Position numbers and translations under genes: made by a program | Assembly (NCBI GenBank): GCA_963750965.1 | Contig: CAVVSK010000010.1 | Location: 372,001 to 436,000 of the forward strand | DNA: 64,000 nucleotides | From: CANKHA01 sp963750965 | Lineage (GTDB): Bacteria; Pseudomonadota; Alphaproteobacteria; Rhizobiales; Xanthobacteraceae | Direction: 5' to 3' | Notes under the pieces: generated by a model | Seen by the model: the letters and a program-made list of their open reading frames with translations, nothing else | The model's database searches: none | Told to the model about the DNA's origin: nothing | Shown: positions 57,932 through 64,000 of the stretch, in pieces | How positions within the stretch are numbered: the first letter of the stretch is position 1 | How the letters are laid out: every line of letters starts with the position of its first letter

Positions 57932-58837
57932 TTAACGCGTCAGTCCCATCATCTCAAGTGCGGCGCGCCCCATGAAGCCATAAGGGTTACCCATGGTCTC
58001 CTGCGTCTCGAAGTGATTGTAGCACTTGCCGATCAGGAGCTTTGCCGGCTTGCCCGCCGCGGTCAGCGCCGCATGGAAGTCGCGGGCCTGCCGCTGGAAC
58101 TCAGGCGTCTCCAGGCTGCCATACGTGATCACCAGCGGGGTGTGGATCCTTTCGATGTGTCGCTGCGGACTTAGCTCCTGCTCCATCGCGTCGGTGAATT
58201 TCACGTATTGGCTGCGCTTGGAAAGCCGCGGTGCTTTCAGGTCATACATGCCGCTGCCGAGCAGGGCGCCTTTCAGGATGTCGCGCGGCAGCCCGCTCTT
58301 TTCCCATTCGGTGATGACGATGCAGCCGGCGAGGTGTCCGCCGGAGGAATGGCCGGTGAGATAAAGCCGGGAGGGATCGCCGCCGAAGCTTTTCGCATTC
58401 CGGTACACCCAGGCGACGGCGCGGCGCACCTGATCGACCATCGGAAAAATGCTGCCGTCCGTTTCCTTCACGTTGTTGAAGTCGACCGCGATGAAATGTG
58501 CCCCGGCGTTGATGAAGGCTTCCGCCATATAGGCGACCTGCGATGAGCTGCCGCCGCGCCAGGCGCCGCCGTGGATATAGATCATGACTGGCGCGTTCGG
58601 CGTCTTGGTCTTGTAGATGTCGAGCTTCTCGATCTCGGCCGCGCCATAGGCCACCCGGTCGGGTTGGCCGATGATGCCACGCGTAATCTCGTTATTGGCG
58701 AGGCGGCGGGCGCGGATCTCCTCGCGGTTCGGCGCATAGACCGTCTGGTCATAGGCGTCGTCAAGTTCCTGCTGGTCCATATCGAGCCAGACGAGGGGGC
58801 CTTTGGCGCGCGGACGGGCGGGGGCAGAGGGATTCAT
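57932..58837 (-). CDS. Alpha/beta hydrolase, HSL/kynurenine-formamidase-like
   Basis: The 301-residue protein has the oxyanion HGGAW (residues 89-93) and the nucleophile S164 in TGHSSGGHLAG; an acid and H-type residue (NHFET near residue 280) complete the triad. The HGG motif places it near hormone-sensitive-lipase and arylformamidase groups. Such enzymes cleave ester or formyl-amide bonds of small molecules. ATG 58837 (MNPSAPARP) is chosen; the frame is open to 59173 only by overlap with the divergent gene. It is next to, and divergent from, a Bug-type binding protein, which could mean a shared substrate. Confidence 0.85.
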   Translation of the reverse strand: MNPSAPARPRAKGPLVWLDMDQQELDDAYDQTVYAPNREEIRARRLANNEITRGIIGQPDRVAYGAAEIEKLDIYKTKTPNAPVMIYIHGGAWRGGSSSQVAYMAEAFINAGAHFIAVDFNNVKETDGSIFPMVDQVRRAVAWVYRNAKSFGGDPSRLYLTGHSSGGHLAGCIVITEWEKSGLPRDILKGALLGSGMYDLKAPRLSKRSQYVKFTDAMEQELSPQRHIERIHTPLVITYGSLETPEFQRQARDFHAALTAAGKPAKLLIGKCYNHFETQETMGNPYGFMGRAALEMMGLTR

Positions 58838-58979
58838 GGGGACTCTGCAAAAATGGGCGGAAGGTCGCAGGGCGGAGCCTGCCAGACCGCCTATTCTGTT
58901 GTAAACTGCCTCAACAAAAATATGGCGCCTCCGGAGCGCCAATTGCGCGAGGGGCGACGCGAAGCAAGGAGACGAAGTC

Positions 58980-60317
58980 ATGCCGTCATTGCTGCGGACT
59001 GCGCTAACGCTCTTGTGCGGAGCCTTCTTGTTGTCGGCGGTAGGAAAGGCGGAAGCCCAAGTCAATTTCAAGGGCAAGACGATCGAGGTCATCCTTGGAT
59101 CCGCCGCCGGGGGCGGGACCGACGGCACCACACGGCTGGTCGGCAGCTTCCTGGAGAAACATCTGCCCGGCAATCCGTCGATGCGCTATCGCAACCTGCC
59201 GGGCGGACACGGGGCCAAGGCGCTCAACTATTTCATGAAGGTCAAGCCGGACGGGCTGACCTGGGCAGGCGGCGGCTCGTCGCATGTCGATCCCAATTCG
59301 CTTCGCAAATCCGTCGTTGAATACGACCCGACCAAGTTTCATATCTTCGGCGGTGTGCAGCGCGGCGGCTCCGTCGTCTTCATGCGATCCGATCACAAGG
59401 CCAATCTGACCGACAAGTCCAAACCGCCCGTGGTGGTCGGCGTGATCGATGGTGACCGCAGCTGGGAGCAGATGATCACCTGGGGCGCGGAGTTCCTAGG
59501 CTGGAATGTCCGCTTCGTCGTCGGCTATCCCGGCTCCGCCATGATGCTGCTCGCGATCCGGCGCAGCGAGACGCACATGATGGGCACTTCCAATCTGTTT
59601 ATCCTGAAAGACCTGTTCGCCAGCGGCGAGTTCGTCGGCGTCGCCCAATTGGGCGGCGGTGCGAGCGTGGGAGAGGACATCGAGAAGCGCTCCGAGTTCG
59701 GCACCATCCCGATTTTCAACACGCTGATGCAGGGAAAATTGACCGGCCTGCCGGCGGAAGCCTTCGATTTCTGGACCGCACTCAACGACATGGACAAATG
59801 GTACGGCTTGCCGCCGGGCACGCCGAAAGAAATCGTCGATGTTTACCGCGCGGCTTGGGCCAAGATGGTCAAGGATCCCGAATTCATCAGGCAGGGAAAG
59901 ATTTTGTTCAGCGCCGATTTCGCGCCCGTCAGTGGCGACATCATCACCGAGCATGTGAAAAAAACCGCTTATCCGAAAGCGGAGATCGTTGCCTTCATGG
60001 ATCAGCTGAAGACCAAGCACGGCCTGCCGGCCGAGCCGCTGTCGGACGAGGAGCTCGCGGCGCTGGCCAAGGCCAAGGGCCTCGACAAGATGGAAATCCC
60101 GAAGGTGGAGGCGGTGCTGCTTAAGGTGGGCGACGGCGGGCGCGACATCGAATTCGCCGTCAACGGCGCCAATAAAAAGATCGACGTCAGCAACAGCCGC
60201 ACCAACGTGAATATCGGCGGCAAGAAGGTCGCGCGCACCGAGCTCAAGCCCGGCGTCACCTGCATCATCGAGTTCATCGACGGCAACAAGGAGGCGAACG
60301 GGATCACCTGCCCGTAG
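58980..60317 (+). CDS. Bug/TctC-type binding protein with an extra C-terminal domain
   Basis: The 445-residue protein is longer than normal TctC proteins (about 320). Residues 1-26 form a signal peptide (cleavage after AEA). The Bug-like domain extends to about residue 345 with LGSAAGGGTDGTTRLVGSFL near the start. About 75 additional residues (370-445) follow a KAKGLDKMEIPKVE linker: a beta-rich segment (VEAVLLKVGDGGRDIEFAVN) ending VTCIIEFIDGNKEANGITC, with two cysteines that could bridge. I cannot name this domain. ATG 58980 is preceded by AAGGAGACG. It is divergent from the hydrolase gene, and no TctAB permease is present. Confidence 0.8.
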   Translation: MPSLLRTALTLLCGAFLLSAVGKAEAQVNFKGKTIEVILGSAAGGGTDGTTRLVGSFLEKHLPGNPSMRYRNLPGGHGAKALNYFMKVKPDGLTWAGGGSSHVDPNSLRKSVVEYDPTKFHIFGGVQRGGSVVFMRSDHKANLTDKSKPPVVVGVIDGDRSWEQMITWGAEFLGWNVRFVVGYPGSAMMLLAIRRSETHMMGTSNLFILKDLFASGEFVGVAQLGGGASVGEDIEKRSEFGTIPIFNTLMQGKLTGLPAEAFDFWTALNDMDKWYGLPPGTPKEIVDVYRAAWAKMVKDPEFIRQGKILFSADFAPVSGDIITEHVKKTAYPKAEIVAFMDQLKTKHGLPAEPLSDEELAALAKAKGLDKMEIPKVEAVLLKVGDGGRDIEFAVNGANKKIDVSNSRTNVNIGGKKVARTELKPGVTCIIEFIDGNKEANGITCP

Positions 60318-60380
60318 CGGCGATGGCGACCTCATTTCCGTCCTGATCCTGAGGAGCGCCCGGGCAGTCACCGCTTCTTC

Positions 60381-60405
60381 TCCCTCTCCCCGGTGGGGAG
60401 AGGGA
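60381..60405. repeat. Perfect hairpin of the CCTCTCCCC type
   Basis: TCCCTCTCCCC at 60381-60391 pairs perfectly with GGGGAGAGGGA at 60395-60405 around a three-base loop. Sequences of this kind are frequent intergenic repeats in many proteobacteria. It could act as a terminator for the binding-protein gene, although no T-tract follows. Confidence 0.7.
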
Positions 60406-60520
60406 AAGAGAGCGCGCCGCGCGCGCCCATATCATCCAATTCAATCTGTCAAACAGCCACGCGTCAGCGGCCCGTGTTTTTGTCAGGCGACGGGTCCGCC
60501 TGTCTTCGTATCCCCAGGGG

Positions 60521-60580
60521 GCCCGGGGGAGTCGTCCCCCGAAAAATGGGCCCAGGGGGAGTCGTCCCCCGAAAAATGTC
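60521..60580. repeat. Two tandem 30-base units with GGGGGA/TCCCCC hairpins
   Basis: The units start at 60521 and 60551. Both contain GGGGGAGTCGTCCCCCGAAA and so form a hairpin with six G-C or A-T pairs around GTCG, followed by GAAAAATG. The units differ only in the first three and last two bases. The second ends at a GTG/ATG-like start of a meaningless frame (MSEGAERR...). Confidence 0.75.
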
Positions 60581-61125
60581 CGAGGGAGCGGAGCGCCGAC
60601 AGGCGCATCAACAATTCCACGCTTGCGAGGCGCGGCGCGCGTCTTGCGCCGTAGACAAGTTTACGCAGTCTGCGCAAACGTCCACGAGACACGCTCGCCT
60701 CTCGGCGCTCCACCGCGGCGATTTTGGCCGCCGGGACTGCTCCAACCACCACCGGACCGACCTTTCGGCCTCCTGATCCCGCAGGCTTTCGCCTGCATTC
60801 GTCCGGGGGCGAACTGCCACCTATGGCGGGCCCTCGTTGTAGGGCCGGGCAGCAACCCCGAGGCTCCCGGAGATGGCTTGCGAGACCATCCGCAGGCGCC
60901 GCACCCGCTCCGCCAATCAAGACGCCTCTAGATGGCGCCCCCGGATGAGCAGGCAGCAACAGGATACAGAACTCCTCTGGGAAAACAGCCTTCGTGCGCG
61001 AGATATGCGAGGATAAGTGCAAGAGCTTGTTTGTGTTCGGAAAAACCTGTGCGTAGCGCGGGGATAACAGGAACCGAGGCGGAAAGCCCGTGAGCGGAGT
61101 TTGCAGGGCCACAAGCTAATGACGA
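60581..61125. other. Repeat-rich GC-rich non-coding stretch
   Basis: Frames here translate into arginine-rich, low-quality proteins on both strands, and no domain is visible. Several hairpins occur, among them an imperfect dyad TTTACGCAG/CTGCGCAAA at 60659-60678. I recall similar GC-rich sequences with the false frame MSEGAERR in several Bradyrhizobium genomes, which suggests a repeated, possibly structured element rather than genes. Confidence 0.45.
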
Positions 61126-61180
61126 CCTCATCCTGAGGAGCCCGCCGATCCTGGGATCGGCGGGCGTCTCGAAGGATGGG
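61126..61180. repeat. Palindromic repeat, left copy, at the end of the GIY-YIG gene
   Basis: It starts CCTCATCCTGAGGAG and ends GCGTCTCGAAGGATG. Inside is a perfect 11-bp stem: CCCGCCGATCC (61141-61151) with GGATCGGCGGG (61154-61164). It overlaps the last codons of the GIY-YIG gene, which therefore ends in a repeat-encoded tail. An inverted copy flanks the other end of that gene. Confidence 0.75.
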
Positions 61181-61466
61181 CAGTTTTCCGCCGAGCCCGC
61201 CGGCGCACGTCATCCCAGTCTCCAGCAATCAGCGCCTGCTTTTTCGCGCGCGACCAACCTTTCACCTGGCGCTCAGCTGCGATCGCATCAGTGATGTGCT
61301 CAAACGGCTGCGAAAATACTAAAGTGACCGGCCGACGTCTGGCGGTATAGCCGCCGAAGACGCCGCTGTTGTGTTCTGCAACGCGCGTCTCAAGTTCGTT
61401 CCTTGCCGTGCCCACGTAGAAGCTGCCGTCGGCGCAACGCAGGATGTACAAGAAGGCACCGCTCAC
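61128..61466 (-). CDS. GIY-YIG nuclease family protein (YhbQ-like)
   Basis: The 112-residue protein begins MSGAFLYILRCADGSFYVGT, which carries the Y-x-L ... Y-V-G pattern corresponding to the GIY-YIG motif, then a conserved arginine (RVAEHNSG) and glutamate (AIAAERQVKGW) of the active site. Small proteins of this kind cleave DNA at structures or mismatches, though the role is generally unknown. GTG 61466 is the start. The last 20 residues (KTAHPSRRPPIPGSAGSSG) are encoded by the palindromic repeat and are not part of the fold. The gene lies between inverted repeats. Confidence 0.82.
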   Translation of the reverse strand: MSGAFLYILRCADGSFYVGTARNELETRVAEHNSGVFGGYTARRRPVTLVFSQPFEHITDAIAAERQVKGWSRAKKQALIAGDWDDVRRRARRKTAHPSRRPPIPGSAGSSG

Positions 61467-61470
61467 GGCC

Positions 61471-61553
61471 GTCCTCGTCCTTCGAGACGCGCCCCACGCA
61501 AGTCAGCCGCTGTGGTGCGCGTGATGTATAGGCGCTCCTCAGGATGAGGACGG
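61471..61553. repeat. Palindromic repeat, right copy, inverted
   Basis: Ends CCTCGTCCTTCGAGACGCGCC (here first 21 bases shortened to their core TTCGAGACGCGCC) and GGCGCTCCTCAGGATGAGG (61531-61549) are the reverse complement of the ends of the left copy at 61126-61180. The middle differs. It lies just before the GTG start of the GIY-YIG gene. Confidence 0.7.
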
Positions 61554-61580
61554 AGATCGGATGGTGTCAACGGCGGGGTG

Positions 61581-63227
61581 TTACCCCAAATTCAATTCCT
61601 TGAAGAAGTCATTGCCCTTGTCGTCCATCACAATGAAGGCGGGGAAGTCCACCACTTCAATGCGCCAGATCGCTTCCATCCCGAGCTCGGGATATTCCAG
61701 GGGCTCGACCTTCTTGATGTGGTGCTCGGCCAGATTGGCCGCGGCGCCGCCGATGGAGCCGAGATAAAAGCCGCCGTGTTTCTGGCAGGCCTCGCGCACG
61801 GCCGCGGAACGGTTGCCCTTGGCCAGCATCACCATCGAGCCGCCGGCGGCCTGGAAATCATGCACGAATGAATCCATGCGTCCGGCGGTGGTCGGGCCGA
61901 AGGAGCCGGAAGCGTAACCGGCAGGCGTCTTTGCGGGACCGGCGTAATAGACCGGATGGTTCTTAAAATAATCCGGCAGGCCTTCGCCCCGCTCCAGCCG
62001 CTCGCGCAGCTTGGAATGCGCGAGATCGCGCGCCACGATCATCGGGCCGGTGAGCTTAAGGCGTGTCTTCACCGGATATTTGCTCAGCGTCGCGAGGATT
62101 TCCTCCATCGGTTTCGTGAGGTCGATCGCCACCACGTCGCCGCCGAGCGAAGCGTCCACCACCTCCGGCAGATATTTCGCCGGATTGGCCTCTAGCGCTT
62201 CGAGAAACACGCCGTCGCGCGTGATCTTGCCAAGCGCCTGACGGTCGGCCGAGCAGGAGACGCCGAGCCCGATCGGCAGCGAAGCGCCATGCCGCGGAAG
62301 ACGAATCACGCGCACGTCATGACAGAAATACTTGCCGCCGAATTGCGCGCCGACGCCGAGCGACTGCGTCAGCTTGTGCACTTCCTTTTCCATCTCGAGG
62401 TCGCGGAAAGCATTGCCGTCCTCCGAGCCTTGCGTCGGCAGGTCGTCGAGATAGCGGCAGGAAGCGAGCTTCACCGTCTTCATGGTGAGCTCGGCGGACG
62501 TGCCGCCGATCACGATGGCGAGGTGATAGGGCGGGCAGGCCGCAGTGCCGAGGGTGAGGACTTTCTCCTTCAGGAAGGCAAGCATGCGGTCATGGGTGAG
62601 GATCGATGGCGTCGCCTGGAACAGGAAGCTCTTGTTGGCAGAGCCGCCGCCCTTGGCGACGAAGAGGAATTTGTAGGCATCCTCACCTTCGGCATAGATC
62701 TCGATCTGCGCCGGCATGTTCGACTTGGTGTTCTTCTCCTCGAACATGGAGAGCGGCGCGAGCTGCGAATAGCGCAGGTGCTTTTTCAGGTAAGCATCGC
62801 GCGCGCCCTCGGCGAGCGCGGCTTCGTCGTCGCCGTCGGTCCAGATCAGTCGGCCCTTCTTTCCCATGATGATGGCGGTGCCGGTGTCCTGGCACATCGG
62901 CAGCACGCCGCCGGCGGAGATATTGGCGTTCTTCAGGAGATCATAAGCGACGAACTTGTCGTTCGAGGTCGCCTCCGGGTCGTCGAGAATGCCGCGCAGA
63001 CTGGCGAGATGGCCGGGCCGCAGCAAGTGATTGATATCGACATAGGCCGCCTCCGCCAGCACGCGCAGCGCGTCGGCCGGCACCACCACCATCTCGCGCC
63101 CCATCACGGTCTCGACCCGGATGCCGCCGACGTCGAGCTTGCGGTATTGCGTGGAATCCTTACCGAGCGGGAACAGCGGCGTGTGTTTGTAGGGCGGGGT
63201 GACGGGCGTCGTAACGGGTGCGTTCAT
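61581..63227 (-). CDS. Class I fumarate hydratase
   Basis: The 548-residue protein has the N-terminal alpha part and C-terminal beta part of class I fumarases fused in one chain, as in E. coli FumA/FumB. The [4Fe-4S] cluster cysteines are in VLPMCQDTGT, SCRYLD or CSADRQ and CPPYH; the beta part carries SFGPTTAGRMDSFV. It interconverts fumarate and malate and is oxygen sensitive. ATG 63227 (MNAPVTTP) is the family-like start; the frame is open upstream to 63578, but that part belongs to the damaged membrane-protein gene. It could receive fumarate from the maleate isomerase-like reaction. Symbol fum is used variably, so none is given. Confidence 0.93.
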   Translation of the reverse strand: MNAPVTTPVTPPYKHTPLFPLGKDSTQYRKLDVGGIRVETVMGREMVVVPADALRVLAEAAYVDINHLLRPGHLASLRGILDDPEATSNDKFVAYDLLKNANISAGGVLPMCQDTGTAIIMGKKGRLIWTDGDDEAALAEGARDAYLKKHLRYSQLAPLSMFEEKNTKSNMPAQIEIYAEGEDAYKFLFVAKGGGSANKSFLFQATPSILTHDRMLAFLKEKVLTLGTAACPPYHLAIVIGGTSAELTMKTVKLASCRYLDDLPTQGSEDGNAFRDLEMEKEVHKLTQSLGVGAQFGGKYFCHDVRVIRLPRHGASLPIGLGVSCSADRQALGKITRDGVFLEALEANPAKYLPEVVDASLGGDVVAIDLTKPMEEILATLSKYPVKTRLKLTGPMIVARDLAHSKLRERLERGEGLPDYFKNHPVYYAGPAKTPAGYASGSFGPTTAGRMDSFVHDFQAAGGSMVMLAKGNRSAAVREACQKHGGFYLGSIGGAAANLAEHHIKKVEPLEYPELGMEAIWRIEVVDFPAFIVMDDKGNDFFKELNLG

Positions 63228-63304
63228 GGCAATCCTGGCTGCGCTGAAGCGGGGTCTGGCTGCGCGGTTTTTAGGTGGTTTTAGGAGCGATTGAAAGCGA
63301 GCCT

Positions 63305-63987
63305 CTACGCCGCCGGCTGCCCGCTCCGCCGCCAAAGAATGGCCGCCACCGCGGTGATCCAGGTAAGCAGCAAGAGGCTCGCCGGCATCTGGATGTTCAT
63401 CGCCGTCGCGCGAGAAACCGCCATAGGCGATGGCGATCCCGCCGGCGGCGACGCCGATGCCGCTCGCCACCGCAACGCCGCCGATCCAGGTGGGATAGCG
63501 GCCGTCGCCGTAAAGCAGCAAGGCCGTAGAGGGCCGCGGTCGCGCCGAACAGGATGCTGAGCAGGCTGGCGAGCCCAATCTCGATCTGGCGCACGGCGAA
63601 GGCCGCCGAAAATGCCGGCGCCTTTTCCGCGGCCGGCGCCGCGGCCCAGGCGTCCACCGCCGCCTTCAGCGCGACGCCGTCTACTGCTTGCAACGCTGCC
63701 GCCACCGCAAGGCTCGCGATCGCGCCGCCGCTCGCTAGCGGCTGCAGTACCGGGATGCTTACCCGCAGCTGCCGGGCGAGCAGCAACATGAAGGCTACAA
63801 GCAGAGCGGCGCCCGCGAATTGGAGGAGGTGGCTGAAGATCCAATTCCGGTCGGCGGCGTATTCGGCAAAAGCGGCGACCGCATTATTTGGCTCCGCATG
63901 CATCGGATGCATCGAGGTGCCGAGCCCCAACAGCACGCAGCCGGCAAAAGCGCAGGCCGCGCTGATGCGGTCTTCCCTATGATTCAC
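63305..63987 (-). pseudogene. Hypothetical multi-helix membrane protein (two one-base frameshifts)
   Basis: From GTG 63987 the frame reads MNHREDRISAACAFAGCVLL and encodes four to six membrane helices. It shifts near 63514-63522 (from ALYGLA to LYGDGRYPTWIG) and again near 63405-63412 (to AMNIQMPASLLLLTWITAV), reaching the stop at 63305. Removing one base at each place gives 226 residues. As in the 18.5-22.4 kb region, no internal stop or further decay is seen. No family was recognised. The gene starts 13 bases from the window end, so a slightly earlier start is possible. It lies 77 bases upstream of the fumarase start on the same strand. Confidence 0.6.
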
Positions 63988-64000
63988 AAGCGATCCCCCG

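Noticed and set aside
1..64000. CRISPR array, prophage or complete insertion sequence
   Set aside because: No regularly spaced repeats of 25-40 bases, no transposase, integrase or phage structural gene was found.

Overview
The window reads as a GC-rich alphaproteobacterial chromosome of the Hyphomicrobiales, close to the Bradyrhizobiaceae/Xanthobacteraceae. The evidence is the set CckA, solitary FliO-like protein, one-cysteine DksA, NADP-isocitrate dehydrogenase, AlaS and RecA lying close together, a GTTC-N7-GTTC SOS box in front of recA, a TTAA-N7-TTAA CtrA-type site near an Hpt gene, several orphan Bug/TctC binding proteins, and small proteins of types I recall from Bradyrhizobium genomes. 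This placement rests on recognition by eye, not on a database search.

Layout. 0-5.1 kb: end of an MFS transporter, a dipeptide epimerase (minus strand), and a compact Mla-type lipid-transport operon (STAS-MlaE, MlaF, MlaD, auxiliary lipoprotein) behind an array of four short palindromes. 5.1-10.6 kb: a giant membrane-anchored coiled-coil protein with an N-terminal frameshift, a CtrA-like site, an Hpt phosphotransfer protein and a [2Fe-2S] ferredoxin. 10.6-25.6 kb: an accessory, apparently catabolic region with a ferric/phosphonate-type ABC importer, a Rieske oxygenase, a VOC protein, two different periplasmic binding proteins, a class III extradiol dioxygenase, a ferredoxin-NADP reductase, a two-subunit molybdenum hydroxylase (IorA/IorB type), a Bug protein and two divergent Asp/Glu-racemase-superfamily genes. 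Together they could import and open an aromatic or N-heteroaromatic ring.

Nine single-base frameshifts lie in only 4 kb of that region (18.5-22.4 kb). Removing or adding one base at each place restores full-length proteins with no internal stop, so consensus errors are the simplest explanation. Two more lie in a membrane-protein gene at 63.4-63.5 kb and one at about 9.02 kb.

25.6-40.4 kb: mixed genes including an SGNH hydrolase, a lytic transglycosylase, a Bug protein next to a HisKA_2 histidine kinase, a DUF892 ferritin-like protein, two tandem MFS carriers, a SixA-type phosphatase, an FAD oxidoreductase and a Tat-exported MsrB. 40.5-54.3 kb: the conserved core (dksA, fliO-like, cckA, trmJ fused to a DUF559 domain, icd, a BNR-propeller/MoaD pair, alaS, recA). 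54.3-57.8 kb: an island of very short genes with a repeated TGTCCTAA-like motif, a duplicated hairpin and a leader shared by two genes. 57.9-64 kb: alpha/beta hydrolase, a Bug protein with an extra C-terminal domain, a repeat-rich non-coding stretch, a GIY-YIG nuclease between inverted palindromic repeats, class I fumarase and a frameshifted membrane protein.

No tRNA, rRNA, CRISPR array, intact insertion sequence or prophage was recognised.
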